A stretch of 64,000 bases of DNA, taken from the NCBI GenBank assembly GCA_950097015.1, contig CATNEN010000013.1:186001-250000 (forward strand). The letters run 5' to 3'. Position numbers and translations under genes: made by a program. Numbering within the stretch: the stretch's first letter is position 1; the number at the start of each line of letters is the position of its first letter. The DNA comes from Macrostomum hystrix (lineage: Eukaryota > Platyhelminthes > Macrostomidae). The notes under the pieces are model-generated. The model was not told the DNA's origin and ran no database searches. It was given only the letters and a program-made list of their open reading frames with translations. Shown piece after piece: positions 21,675-36,700 of the stretch.

Positions 21675-24600
21675 GTGAGTCCCGCGCCCGATTCCTTGTC
21701 TGCATTTTACTCAAAGTTTTCCAACCGCCACGCCGGACTTGATTTTGTTCTGTCAAAGCCAATTCTGTCAAATTTTTCTGGCTTGTTAAGCCTCAATGCC
21801 TTTTGTTACTGGTGCACTCAAAAATTTCACGACTGATAAGTACAAAAGCTGTTATTAACTTTTATTCAACTAATTACATTTATACAGTATGTACATTTAT
21901 TTAGCGGCTGCGTACAGCCGTTCAATCCATGGACTGGACACTGCCCAGTTTACTATTTACGGAAACAATGCGCATATATATAATTTTTTCACCGTGATCA
22001 GTCCAAAACACTGACACCCCTCCTCATAAATATAAAATGTCTCTTCTCCATTTAAAATTATTGTCATTTTCTAAATTCTCATGTGAAATTTGCACACACG
22101 AAGCATTTTATTTTGCTATGTAAAAAGGTAGTAAAAATGTTAACATCTCTACTGATCTACGAGTAGATGAGTAGTGTGTTGCGCATTTCATGTGCCTTAG
22201 AAAAAATTGACATCTGTATTCCGGAAAGTAAGGTTAAAAAATTCATTTTCCTATCTCAATATTTATTAAGTTAAACGTTAAAAATCTCAAAATCAGGATC
22301 TACTGGCTCTGCCTGAGTCCAGTCTAAAGCAGCAGCAGCAGCAGCAGCAGAGGCGCCACTCGGATCACGCGCTGTACCGCAGGGCCAGGGACCAGCCAAT
22401 CAGAGGAGGCCTGGCCGTTAAGCTCCCGCAGATTTGCATCACCCTCAGCTGTAACAGCGACGGGTGAGCGAGCCCTCTAGACCATAAACTAATGTGGGAA
22501 TCAGGAATCGTGCGCTAGGGATATTTTCGAATGATGAGAATGAGATGGATGGGGAAGACAGTGTATTGGGAATACAGTGTATGGGGAAGACAATGAATGG
22601 GGAAGACAGTGTATTGGGAATACAGTGTATGGGGAAGACAATGTATTGGGAAGGGAGTGTATGGGGAAGACAGTGTATGGGGAAGACAATGTATTGGGAA
22701 GGGAGTGTATGGGGAAGACAGTGTATGGGGAAGACAGTGTATGGGGAATACAGTGTATGGGGAAGACAGTGTATGGGTAAAACAGTGTATGGGGAAGACA
22801 GTGTATTGGGAATACAGTGTATGGGGAAGACAGTGTATGGGGAAGACAGTGTATGGGTAAGACAGTGTATGGGTAAGACAGTGTATGGGTAAGACAGTTT
22901 ATGGGGAAGACAGTGTATGGGGAAGACAGTGTATGGGGAAGACAGTTTATGGGTAAGACAGTGTATGGGGAAGACAGTGTATTGGGAATACAGTGTATGG
23001 GGAAGACAGCGTATGGGGAAGACAGTTTATGGGGAAGACAGTGTATGGGGAAGACAGTGTATGGGGAATACAGTGTATGGGGAAGACAGTGTATGGGGAA
23101 GACAGTGGATGGGGAAGACAGTGGATGGGGAAGACAGTGTATGGGGAAGACAGTGTATGGGGAAGACAGTGGATGGGGAAGACAGTGGATGGGGAAGACA
23201 GTGTATGGGGAAGACAGTGTATGGGGAAGACAGTGTATGGGGAAGACAGTGGATCGGAAAGGGAATGAGAGATGTACTATCGTATGCTGTTAGAAAATAT
23301 TTCTGTAAGACGTCAGTCGCAGTCTTAACTCCTCAGCGCTCCTTAGCATTGTGGATAAGTCCTCCATATTTCATGAATCAAACTTCTGTCTGATAAAAAA
23401 CTTCGCCATCGCAACAAATTTAGATAAGCGATTGCTGAGAATAATCTTCTTGAATAATCGATTCTCGAACACCTTCGAAAGATGCATCAATAATTGATTG
23501 CACCAGCTGTGATTTCTATTTGGAAATATTTCAGATAGCGCTGAGATTGGCCCTCACAGTCCACAAACATCTGAGTGTGCTCTAGCATTTGTGCTTAAAA
23601 TTACTTCAAACGGTCCAGCTAAATTTAGTGCTGATATCCGTGCTGTATGCTACCCGAGACATCGGGGGTTCGAATCTTAGTTCGAGTCTCAAATCTCAGA
23701 CATTTCGATGCGCCCCACAATAGTCATCGGCTAAATCCTCAGCTCTGACACCATCCTCAGCTCTGACACCATCCTCAGCTCTGACACCATCCTCAGCTCT
23801 GACACCATCCTCAGCTCTGACACCCTCTTCAGCTCTGACACCATCCTCAGCTCTGACACCATCTTCAGCTCTGACACCAGTTCTGACAACATTATCAGCT
23901 CTGACACCATCCTCAGCTCTGACACCATCCTCAGCTCTGACACCATCCTCAGCACTGACACCAGTTCTGACACCATCCTCAGCTCTGACACCAGTTCTGA
24001 CACCATCCTCAGCTCTGACACCAGTTCTGACACCATTATCAGCGACGGCATCAGTGCTGACAGCTGCACTTTTTGTCATTGATTCGGTTCTGAGTTGTAG
24101 GGCAAGTGGTGTGCTCAATACAAAAATAGGTTAGCTCCATTGCACCAGACTCAAAGAGTTTTTCATGCCGGGAGATGGCAAGTCAGCTGGGAGTCTGTGG
24201 AAACTGTAGCTAGCTCATTACCGAGCCGGGGCCAGAAACTTGCAGAGATGCGCAAGAAGACTGCCGGAGCCTTTTTCGAGTGTCCGGAGCACCTTCCTCA
24301 CAGGAGCACCCACCCCGAACCATACTCCACAATATCTCTCCCCTCGTCTCTCTTCCCGAGTGCGGAGAGCGCGCTTCGTTAAAGCCTGTACTGCGAATTG
24401 CTGCCGCATATCCTACTATGGGAACTATGGGCATCGGCGAATTGGGAGCGAGCTTCCAACTGTTACTATTTGGATTGGGAAAACTTGAAATTATTTCTAT
24501 ACACAGAGAGACTAAGGATAGCTAAACCCAGTCGTCAAAGAGTCACTCATTGGCTGCTTCGAGACTGAAGAAATTAAATTGCTTTCATAGAAAACAATTC

Positions 24601-24727
24601 TGCTAGATAAAGCCGCTGAGAAGAAAAAGGCAGATTCAGAAATTTCCAGAGCTAGCTAGATAGATAACCAGGTGAGGCCAATTGAGAAATGTCTCTTGAA
24701 CAGCAGCAGCCGCACCTGTGGACTCGT

Positions 24728-24781
<54 letters not shown>

Positions 24782-27700
24782 CTACCGCCGCCGATTATGC
24801 TTAACAATTGTGGCCTCTGTGAAAGGTGCCAGTGTTGCATCTATGGCAGTGGCGGCGGAGGCGGAGGCGGAGGCGGCGGCGGCAGCGGTGCCAGTCGGCA
24901 TTTCTCGCACAGCGACGCCGAGGTTTGGCGCAAACGGCGCAACCTGCTGCGAATCTCTAAGTCCGACTGCTCAACCGCGCAACAGACCGGTGTTGCTAGG
25001 GGCTACCGTTATTGCCCAGCTAAAAGCTTCAGCTCCGCGTGAGTAGCTACGAATTGGTGTGCAGCAGCCAGGTGAATTCTCGGCCGTTTGTCAGGTTTCT
25101 TATAAAATCCGGCTGCTATCGATTCTTTCGATTGGAAAACTACCCCCCTCACTTCTTTTGATTGGAAAACTACCCCCCTCACTTCTTTTGATTGGAAAAC
25201 TACCCCCCTCACTTCTTTTGATTGGAAAACTACCCCCCTCACTTCTTTTGATTGGAAAACTACCCGTCACTTCTTTTGATTGGAAAACTACCCCCCTCAC
25301 TTCTTTTGATTGGAAAACTACCCGTCACTTCTTTTGATTGGAAAACTACCCCCCTCACTTCTTTTGATTGGAAAACTACCCCCCTCACTTCTTTTGATTG
25401 GAAAACTACCCGTCACTTCTTTTGATTGGAAAACTACCCCCCTCACTTCTTTTGATTGGAAAACTACCCCCCTCACTTCTTTTGATTGGAAAACTACCAC
25501 TCAGTTCTTTTTATTAGAAAACTACCCCTCGGTTCCTTCGATTGGAAAACTGCTCTTGAGTTCTTTTTATTAGAAAACTACCCCTCGGTTCCTTCGATTA
25601 GAAAACTGCCCTCAGTTCCTTCGATTGGAAAACTACCCCTTAGTTCCTTCGATTGGAAAACTACCCTCAGTTCCTTCGATTGGAAAACTACCCCTCAGTT
25701 CTTTTGATTGGAAAACTACCCGTCACTTCTTTTGATTGGAAAACTACCCCTCACTTCTTTTGATTGGAAAACTACCACTCAGTTCTTTTTATTAGAAAAC
25801 TACCCCTCGGTTCCTTCGATTGGAAAACTGCTCTTGAGTTCTTTTTATTAGAAAACTACCCCTCGGTTCCTTCGATTAGAAAACTGCCCTCAGTTCCTTC
25901 GATTGGAAAACTACCCCTTAGTTCCTTCGATTGGAAAACTACCCTCAGTTCCTTCGATTGGAAAACTACCCCTCAGTTCTTTTGATTGGAAAACTACCCG
26001 TCACTTCTTTTGATTGGAAAACTACCCCTCACTTCTTTTGATTGGAAAACTACCACTCAGTTCTTTTTATTAGAAAACTACCCCTCGGTTCCTTCGATTG
26101 GAAAACTGCTCTTGAGTTCTTTTTATTAGAAAACTACCCCTCGGTTCCTTCGATTAGAAAACTGCCCTCAGTTCCTTCGATTGGAAAACTACCCCGTAGT
26201 TCCTTCGATTGGAAAACTACCCTCAGTTCCTTCGATTGGAAAACTACCCCTCAGTTCTTTTGATTGGGTAACTGCTCTTGAGTTCTTTTTATTAGAAAAC
26301 TACCCCTTAGTTCCTTCAATTGGAAAACTACCCTCAGTTCCTTCAATTGGAAAACTACCCCTCAGTTCCTTCGATTGGAAAACTACCCCTCAGTTCCTTC
26401 GATTGGAAAACTACCCCTCAGTTCCTTCGATTGGAAAACTACCCCTTAGTTCCTTCGATTGGAAAACTACCCTCAGTTCCTTCGATTGGAAAACTACCCC
26501 TCAGTTCTTTTGATTGGGTAACTGCTCTTGAGTTCCTTTTATTAGAAAACTACCCCTTAGTTCCTTCAATTGGAAAACTACCCTCAGTTCCTTCAATTGG
26601 AAAACTACCCCTCAGTTCCTTCGATTGGAAAACTACCCCTCAGTTCTTTTTATTAGAAAACTACCCCTCGGTTCCTTCGATTGGAAAACTGCTCTTGAGT
26701 TCTTTTTATTAGAAAACTACCCCTCGGTTCCTTCGATTAGAAAACTGCCCTCAGTTCCTTCGATTGGAAAACTACCCCTTAGTTCCTTCGATTGGAAAAC
26801 TACCCTCAGTTCCTTCGATTGGAAAACTACCCCTCAGTTCTTTTGATTGGGTAACTGCTCTTGAGTTCTTTTTATTAGAAAACTACCCCTCAGTTCCTTC
26901 GATTGGAAAACTACCCTCAGTTCCTTCAATTGGAAAACTACCCCTCAGTTCCTTCGATTGGAAAACTACCCCTCAGTTCCTTCGATTGGAAAACTACCCC
27001 TTAGTTCCTTCGATTGGAAAACTACCCCTTAGTTCCTTCGATTGGAAAACTACCCTCAGTTCCTTCGATTGGAAAACTACCCCTCAGTTCTTTTGATTGG
27101 GTAACTGCTCTTGAGTTCTTTTTATTAGAAAACTACCCCTTAGTTCCTTCAATTGGAAAACTACCCTCAGTTCCTTCAATTGGAAAACTACCCCTCAGTT
27201 CTTTTTATTAGAAAACTACCCCTCGGTTCCTTCGATTGGAAAACTGCTCTTGAGTTCTTTTTATTAGAAAACTACCCCTCGGTTCCTTCGATTAGAAAAC
27301 TGCCCTCAGTTCCTTCGATTGGAAAACTACCCCGTAGTTCCTTCGATTGGAAAACTACCCTCAGTTCCTTCGATTGGAAAACTACCCCTCAGTTCTTTTG
27401 ATTGGGTAACTGCTCTTGAGTTCTTTTTATTAGAAAACTACCCCTTAGTTCCTTCAATTGGAAAACTACCCTCAGTTCCTTCAATTGGAAAACTACCCCT
27501 CAGTTCCTTCGATTGGAAAACTACCCCTCAGTTCCTTCGATTGGAAAACTACCCCTCAGTTCCTTCGATTGGAAAACTACCCCTTAGTTCCTTCGATTGG
27601 AAAACTACCCTCAGTTCCTTCGATTGGAAAACTACCCCTCAGTTCTTTTGATTGGGTAACTGCTCTTGAGTTCCTTTTATTAGAAAACTACCCCTTAGTT

Positions 27701-30700
27701 CCTTCAATTGGAAAACTACCCTCAGTTCCTTCAATTGGAAAACTACCCCTCAGTTCCTTCGATTGGAAAACTACCCCTCAGTTCTTTTTATTAGAAAACT
27801 ACCCCTCGGTTCCTTCGATTGGAAAACTGCTCTTGAGTTCTTTTTATTAGAAAACTACCCCTCGGTTCCTTCGATTAGAAAACTGCCCTCAGTTCCTTCG
27901 ATTGGAAAACTACCCCTTAGTTCCTTCGATTGGAAAACTACCCTCAGTTCCTTCGATTGGAAAACTACCCCTCAGTTCTTTTGATTGGGTAACTGCTCTT
28001 GAGTTCTTTTTATTAGAAAACTACCCCTCAGTTCCTTCGATTGGAAAACTACCCTCAGTTCCTTCAATTGGAAAACTACCCCTCAGTTCCTTCGATTGGA
28101 AAACTACCCCTCAGTTCCTTCGATTGGAAAACTACCCCTTAGTTCCTTCGATTGGAAAACTACCCCTTAGTTCCTTCGATTGGAAAACTACCCTCAGTTC
28201 CTTCGATTGGAAAACTACCCCTCAGTTCTTTTGATTGGGTAACTGCTCTTGAGTTCTTTTTATTAGAAAACTACCCCTTAGTTCCTTCAATTGGAAAACT
28301 ACCCTCAGTTCCTTCAATTGGAAAACTACCCCTCAGTTCTTTTTATTAGAAAACTACCCCTCGGTTCCTTCGATTGGAAAACTGCTCTTGAGTTCTTTTT
28401 ATTAGAAAACTACCCCTCGGTTCCTTCGATTAGAAAACTGCCCTCAGTTCCTTCGATTGGAAAACTACCCCGTAGTTCCTTCGATTGGAAAACTACCCTC
28501 AGTTCCTTCGATTGGAAAACTACCCCTCAGTTCTTTTGATTGGGTAACTGCTCTTGAGTTCTTTTTATTAGAAAACTACCCCTTAGTTCCTTCAATTGGA
28601 AAACTACCCTCAGTTCCTTCAATTGGAAAACTACCCCTCAGTTCCTTCGATTGGAAAACTACCCCTCAGTTCCTTCGATTGGAAAACTACCCCTTAGTTC
28701 CTTCGATTGGAAAACTACCCCTTAGTTCCTTCGATTGGAAAACTACCCTCAGTTCCTTCGATTGGAAAACTACCCCTCAGTTCTTTTGATTGGGTAACTG
28801 CTCTTGAGTTCTTTTTATTAGAAAACTACCCCTTAGTTCCTTCAATTGGAAAACTACCCTCAGTTCCTTCAATTGGAAAACTACCCCTCAGTTCCTTCGA
28901 TTGGAAAACTACCCCTCAGTTCTTTTTATTAGAAAACTACCCCTCGGTTCCTTCGATTGGAAAACTGCTCTTGAGTTCCTTTTATTAGAAAACTACCCCT
29001 CGGTTCCTTCGATTAGAAAACTGCCCTCAGTTCCTTCGTTTCGAAAACTACCCCTTAGTTCCTTCGATTGGAAAACTACCCTCAGTTCCTTCGATTGGAA
29101 AACTACCCCTCAGTTCTTTTGATTGGGTAACTGCTCTTGAGTTCTTTTTATTAGAAAACTACCCCTTAGTTCCTTCGATTGGAAAACTACCCTCAGTTCC
29201 TTCGATTGGAAAACTACCCCTCAGTTCTTTTGATTGGGTAACTGCTCTTGAGTTCTTTTTATTAGAAAACTACCCCTTAGTTCCTTCAATTGGAAAACTA
29301 CCCCTCAGTTCCTTCGATTGGAAAACTACCCCTCAGTTCTTTTTATTAGAAAACTACCCCTCGGTTCCTTCGATTGGAAAACTGCTCTTGAGTTCTTTTT
29401 ATTAGAAAACTACCCCTCAGTTCCTTCGATTGGAAAACTACCCCTCAGTTCCTTCGATTGGAAAACTACCCCTCAGTTCCTTCGATTGGAAAACTACCCC
29501 TTAGTTCCTTCGATTGGAAAACTACCCTCAGTTCCTTCGATTGGAAAACTACCCCTCAGTTCTTTTGATTGGGTAACTGCTCTTGAGTTCTTTTTATTAG
29601 AAAACTACCCCTTAGTTCCTTCGATTGGAAAAATACCCCTCAGTTCCTTCAATTGGAAAACTACCCCTCAGTTCCTTCAATTGGAAAACTACCCCTCAGT
29701 TCCTTCAATTGGAAAACTACCCCTCATTTCCTTCGATTGGAAAACTACCCCTCAGTTCCTTCGATTCGAAAACTACCCCTCGGTTTATTAGAAAGCTACC
29801 CGTCACTTCTTTTGATCGGAAAACTACCCCTCAGTTCGATCGATTCGAAAACTGCCCCTTTATCATTTTTTGCAAGCATCACGAAAGCACTACTATGAGT
29901 AACAAGTAGGGTGTTTTTTCATAAATATAGTTATAGCTCCGATCATTAAAAAATAATTGGATGTGTTTCATTTTAAGGGAGAGAAAAATCCTTTTGAACT
30001 CAGTCATATGCCTTAATAGTATCGACAGCATTGCATTAGTAAGCTCAGTTCCTCCAAGCTCTCATTGTGGGTATTTTCATTGAACAAGTTGAAAAAGTTT
30101 CCCAAGTTAATTAACTAGCCAACTTGACAAAAAGGCTAATTTCATAGTCCACAATACAGGGAGTGGAGAAGCCAATTTTCAACAGGTACTTGTTGGCTTA
30201 TAACACCTGTCCCACTGTTTTCAAAAGCCTTACATCGATCTTTCATCAAACTGACCACTTTTCTTACTGCCTTTGTTTCTTCTGTACCCAACGCAGCCAT
30301 TGCACTCTCATCTGTTTTGCGCCAGTTTTTTGTTGCTATGGGTTTTGTTTCATAAAAGTACATTCGGCATCAAGAATACGGCAAAAAGACAGCCCGGAAG
30401 TCAAGCAAAGCCAAAGTGGTTTGGACCTGTGTACCATTGGAGTGGTCGTGGGCAGTATGTCAGGTAAAAATACGTAATATTTTCCATCAACTATCATTGC
30501 TTTGTGCCATGCCTCTACAGATCGAACACTCAATCTTCTAGCTGCCGTTCCATCCCCTACCCAATAATATCCCAGTCCTAACAATCCTTATTTTAGTCTG
30601 CTTTTTTTTCATTCGGTGTGTCCGTCCCTCACGAGCACAGACAGCTCAGCGATAATTGATGAGACCGGCAACTCACTGCGGTCTCCTAGGAGTCCTCTGT

Positions 30701-33700
30701 TGATTATCCTTCTCTTCTTGCCGGCTTTACTTCAAAGATAGTAGAGAGGCTACTGGGAAGAAAATGTACTTGTGTTAAAGACACTCGATCCGTGCAGCCA
30801 CTACCCCTTAAACAGGTCTCCGCCCAAAAACTCTCAACCGATCGAACCACTAGGCGTGCATGCCGTGCACTTCTAACGCGGGAGGCTGTCTGGACTTTTC
30901 TTTGTCTCTTGAAGTCCGCAATGAAAACAATAGTTGACGAAAAAACATGCTCAAACAAAATTTGAATGTTTTAGCATGTAAAACATGTTTAGCATGTTTA
31001 GTCTCAAATGGAGTACGGTTGAGACTAAATTATCAAACACCGGTTGAGACTAAAGGATAATCACAAGTTAATGCTAAATTATGAAACACCAGTTGAGGCT
31101 TGAATGATCAAAAGGTAGGGAAAGCATAAAAAATATAGACTGTAGGGATTGCTGTAAGGATTGCTGTAGGCATTGCTGTAAGGATTGCTGTAGGGATAGC
31201 TGTAGGGATTGCTGTAGGGATTGCTGTAGGTATTGCTGTAGGGATTGCTGTAGGGATTGCTGTTGGGATTGCTGTAGGGATTGCTGTAGGCATTGCTGTA
31301 GGCATTTGTTGGGATTGCTGTAGGGATTGCTGTAGGCATTGCTGTAAGGATTGCTGTAGGGATTGCTGTAGGGATTGCTGTTGGGATTGCTGTAGGTATT
31401 GCTGTAGGCATTCCTGTAGGGATTGCTGTAGGGATTGCTGTAGGGATTGCTGTAGGGATTGCTGTTGGGATTGCTGTAGGCATTGCTGTAGGCATTTGTT
31501 GGGATTGCTGTAGGGATTGCTGTAGGGATTGCTGTTGGGATTGCTGTTGTGATTGCTGTAGGGATTGCTGTTGGGATTGCTGTAAGGATAGCCGTAGGCA
31601 TTGCTGTTGGGATTGCTGTAGGGATTGCTGTTGGGATTGCTGTTGTGATTGCTGTAGGGATTGCTGTAGGGATTGCTGTTGGGATTGCTGTATGCATTCC
31701 TGTAAGTCAATCTTGATAGTGAAAAAGCCAAGCGCCAGCAACGCAATAAAATTCGACCTGCAAGCTAGCCAGAAGATTTAGGCTCTCGTCCATCACTTAG
31801 CTTTGCAGCCAGGCCAGACATTAAAGCCCGCATCTGGAATTCCTAAATAGAACTACTTTTATTGGCCTAAAATCTTCAAGGACCAGCTGGTTGACTGATC
31901 CAAGTCGAATAGTTTAAGCAGTGCAATGCCGAGTGTTTCGGCTGAGATGGCAGAGCAGTTATGACTGCTCACGAAGCCTCAACCAGGAGCTGCAAAATGT
32001 TTGAATAAAGTTTTTGGTTCGCTTCCACCTTCTCTTCTCCCCCTCCATCCCTGCCCGATCCCGGCTTCCTCCCGCTAGTCCAGAAATTCATCAGAAATAA
32101 GCACGAAACGGCAGCTGCTGAGCCAGGCTGGCTCGGTGGCGCGGAACGAAACACGAATCGGCAGGCTGGGCCCTCCCTCTTACCCGCTTTTCCCATTTTC
32201 TCCCCTCTTTAGCTTTTATTCCCCTTTCCCAGCCTCACCGATTCGCTCGCCAACCGCTCTCAGGCTTGGAGCCGTCATGGCCAATGCCTCCATCGCCAGC
32301 GACTGCGGAGTAGCGAAGTGCAGCGAGAAGCATTTCATAATAGAACAAGAAGCAATCCACCTCACAGCTGGATGCATTTTAGACTCCCGGTTTCTGGGTA
32401 GCCGCAGTCACTATTCTCCCGTCCTCTGCACCGCACAAGAAGCCGCTAATAGTCCGGGATGGCCCGCCTGCAGGTGCCGACTCTGCTGGTTAGTCAGCAG
32501 GAGGAGGAGAGCTTCGGCGATCTCGGCGAATTGCGCAACTTCTCAGCCAGGCACCGCTGCCGAAGGCACACCCTGGCGATGTGAGTGGGGTTGAGGCTTG
32601 AGTTGCCCGGAAGTTACATCTGAATGCTGCGTGGACTGTGGTAACGACACAATCACCCATAATTCTGAGCAGAAGTAATGAGATCTTGCTGAGGCTGTTG
32701 GGCGTTGGACTCTCGACTTGAAGGTCGGGGGTTCGATTCCAGACTTAATTTATGTCCTTTAGCGAGACACTTAACTCTGCATTGCTTTAGTTCACCCAGC
32801 TCTTGAATGGGTACCAAAATTAGCTGGGGTAATTAATGGTGGGTGTGACGTCATCCCATGCAGTCCACCTTCATGTGGCCGAATCGGAACCGGTGTAATC
32901 AATAATTATTCATTATTATTCATATTATCATTATTCATTTATTCATATAAGGCGGAGATTCATGCTCTTTGAGGAATCCAAGAATCCAAATGCACGAAAA
33001 GTTTCAAGGATTAAGAAGAAACAGAGGAAGAAACAAGAATAAATTAGAAATTAATTGTTTACGTTAGAGACTAGGTGGGCTTAAATAGGATATAGACTGT
33101 TCTTATAGCGACTTCATGAAAAAGTTTGAAAATATTTTGTCGACTATATATTTTCCAAGCCTCACATCACTATCAAAGGTTATGAATGTAGGGTTTCTGA
33201 GGCCTGATTTTTATCAAACGGGGCCACTTTGCTTTGATCCCATAAATCTGAAATATGATGACCAAATAATTTACTATGCGTTCAGGGGGAGACAAGAAGT
33301 TCTAAAACCGATGCTGCCCCCGGATGATGCGGCGTGTAAAAAACGCTTTCTTTCTTGCTACTCGACTGAATAAATAATATTATCATGCTGCTTTGCAGTG
33401 ACTCGGCGACATTTGGCTCCGGCTTCCCTTTTCCCGTCCCCCTCTTCTGCTGATGCGGTGCAAGACACGTGTTTTTCCACTTGGGATAGAGAAAGGTTGA
33501 AGAAAACATTTTTATTAGACGTTGCGTGTCGGAGTGCGAACGGCCTCTTAATTGGCTTCTCAAGCTAGCAGTTCGAATCCAACGTGCTCCCGGGTGACTT
33601 CAAAATGAAACTATTTTTTATAGAGGAAACGCACTCATAGATTAAAGTGACATCTGTTATCAACATATCTGAGTATGTAAGATCCAGTCAGTGCACTTGA

Positions 33701-36700
33701 AAAACTATTCAGTTGGTGCACAGCCACCTCACTCCAACTCCTTCCGCTCCACTCTTTCAGTGAACAGCCACCTCACTCCAACTCCTTCCTCTCCACTCTT
33801 TCAGTGAACAGCCACCTCACTCCAACTCCTTTCTCTTCACTCCTTCAATGAACAGCCAGCTCACTCCAACTCCTTTCTCTTCACTCCTTCAATGAACAGC
33901 CAGCTCACTCCAACTCCTTTCTCTTCACTCCTTCAATGAACAGCCACCTCACTCCAACCCCTTTCTCTCCACTCTTTCAATGACCAGCCACCTCACTCCA
34001 ACTGCTTCCTCTCCACTCTTTCAATGAACAGCCACTTCGCTCCAACTGCTTCCTCTCCACTCTTTCAATGAACAGCCACCTCACTCCAACTCCTTCCTCT
34101 CCACTCTTTCAGTGAACAGCCACCTCACTCCAACTCCTTCCTCTCCACTCTTTCAGTGAACAGCCACCTCACTCCAACTCCTTCCTCTCCTCTCTTTCAA
34201 TGAACAGCCACCTCACTCCGACCCCTTACTCCCAGCTCGCTCCAACTCCTTCCTCTCCACTCTTTCAGTGAACAGCCACCTCACTCCAACTCCTTTCTCT
34301 TCACTCCTTCAATGAACAGCCACCTCACTCCAACTGCTTCCTCTCCACTCTTTCAATGAACAGCCACCTCACTCCAACCCCTTTCTCTCCACTCTTTCAA
34401 TGACCAGCCACCTCACTCCAACTGCTTCCTCTCCACTCTTTCAATGACCAGCCACCTCACTCCAACTCCTTTCTCTCCACTCTTTCAGTGAACAGCCACC
34501 TCACTCCAACTCCTTCCTCTCCACTCTTTCAGTGAACAGCCACCTCACTCCAACTCCTTCCTCTCCTCTCTTTCAATGAACAGCCACCTCACTCCAACTC
34601 CTTCCTCTCCTCTCTTTCAATGAACAGCCACCTCACTCCGACCCCTTACTCCCAGCTCGCTCCAACTCGTCCTTCTCCAGTCCTTCATTACTTTCACTTT
34701 AATCAAACTTCTTTTCAGTCCCTAGGTGATATTCGCCCTATCCCTGTCCTGTTACTTCAGTTAACAAGGATTCGAGTTGGTTCTAGAATTTCAGACCTCA
34801 CAGAAAGTAGGCGACAGTACAGGAAGGGGAGTATGAGTGCTGCACTAAGCCAGAGCTCGCAAGCTGAATTCGATTTAGTCGGATGTTGATCTCTTCCTAA
34901 GCAATTTCTGGAGAGGAAGCGAGAAAATAGTGTGTGCGAACTACAGCCAATCAGGGCCTGGCTTGTCCGTGTCGCTATATAGTTTAGAAGAAACTTGGGA
35001 GCACTTTTTCATTGCCTGTGAGCACTAACAGGATCAGTGTGCGACGTTAGGAGAAGAGGAAGTCGCAAATTTAAAGGAAGTTTTTCCCTCGTCGTCTCAG
35101 CTGCATCTCCTAGAAGAAGCTAGAAGCAGAAAGCTGCGTGTTTGTCTCGAGCGTTGCAATTAGGGGCTTCAACTGGAAACAATCATTGTGTTGAGGAGTT
35201 GAGGACTGCAAAGGGCTTCGTTACTAATATTTATCATTGTCATTTATTATCTATTTCCATCGCAAAATAATAATTTGTTATAATTTTTCGCGAACACTCG
35301 CGCCTGAAATCACTCGCTCTATAGAAAAGCATCCTTCCAATAACAATCGGAAATTTTCAGGCCTGCCTGGGTATTTGAATATTCTCTGGCACGCTTCGCT
35401 GAGCCCTATTAGCGCCCACAGGACAGGTGGGAGGCAGGCTTTCCTCTTTGCTGCTTAAGAACTCGCTTCGATGAAGAATTTAACTGGGTTGGGTCCGGCC
35501 ATTGGTTTGTGATTGAGAAAAAAACACAATTGGTGGGATCAGCCAGGCGCAAGTGAGAGAGCAATGCTGCTGCTGCTGCTGCTGTTGCTTCGGGGAATAA
35601 ATAGGCCCCAGGTGAGCCAGTTCGATTCCCCAGATCTGCCGATCTGACCCGAGCGCTTTGAAGAAAATGCAAGCAAAAAACAAGCGCGTCTCCATAGACT
35701 GCAGCATAGCAACGCATCGAGAGATTCGAGGGTGTGCCAGCAGCAGCAGCGGCAGCGGCGGCAAGCTGCTAGCCAGACTGAGCCGCAGATCCCTGCCAAA
35801 GTGAGTCTCTCTATTGAAAGCTAATTACAGAGGATTATATTTCTTCAGTTGTGTTACAATCGATTCGGGGGGGGTCGGTGGCAGAGCGGTGAATGCGTTT
35901 GCCTCTCGCACCAAGGTCCCTAAGTTCGATTCCACGGCGAGGCCACATTTATTTGGGGCGCAGCCGCGGAGAGAAGGTTTGGGGACTTGTCGTGCAATTT
36001 ACGCTCTTGAGGGCCAACCTCCAAGGCACAGTGAAATGTACACTGCCTGACAATAAGAAAGTCAGGGCAGATGTACACACCTGTGTGAGCGTATGCCTGC
36101 GTACAGTATCAGTGTGTGTGTGTGCTCAGGAGTCAGCGAAATAGGCAGAATTGCCTCCTCGCTGGCTGCGGGTCTAGTGTCACCAAACGATGTGCCACTG
36201 CCCGCAGCCCTCCTGCAATTATTATTATTATTATTATTACAATCGATTCGAGGGATTTGCCCGCGAACATCGAGCAAGTCTCTGCAAAGTTATGGTAGAA
36301 ATTTTGGGGACTTCTGGGTCGCACCCCTCATAAAGAAAAACAGGTTTGTATAGATAACTTTTAGGTGCAAGGTGTATGTCTATGGTAGAATGGCTTATTC
36401 GCCCTATTCCACAAAACCAAGTCGATGTAATCGTGTAGAATTGTCCTAATCCATGCTCAAAATCTTATATTTAGCACCTATTAGAGAATTTCAGCTTAGA
36501 AATTAGTGCCAAATTTCATGTAAATCTCATTCTATTAGTACATCAAAAAATCCCCTCATATCTATTCTAAATCGGACCAGACCATACCAAAGCCTAATTA
36601 GGCTCCAGACGAGACTGGCAATGAGTTGGGAACAAGAATTATTCAAAAATCCCCAGTTGATATATAATATTAATCCTTTTTTGTCTTGTCTTTGAGCGAG

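Noticed and set aside
30273-30470. Possible further PDE4 N-terminal exon ending GRGQYV at AG|GTAAAA in phase 2
   Set aside because: No ATG in the frame, no clear acceptor, and no basic R-R-x-S motif; phase alone is a one-in-three event.
33116-33373. 85-codon frame starting [14 protein letters not shown]
   Set aside because: No recognisable domain, no promoter or splice context, AT-rich; cannot be separated from a chance frame.
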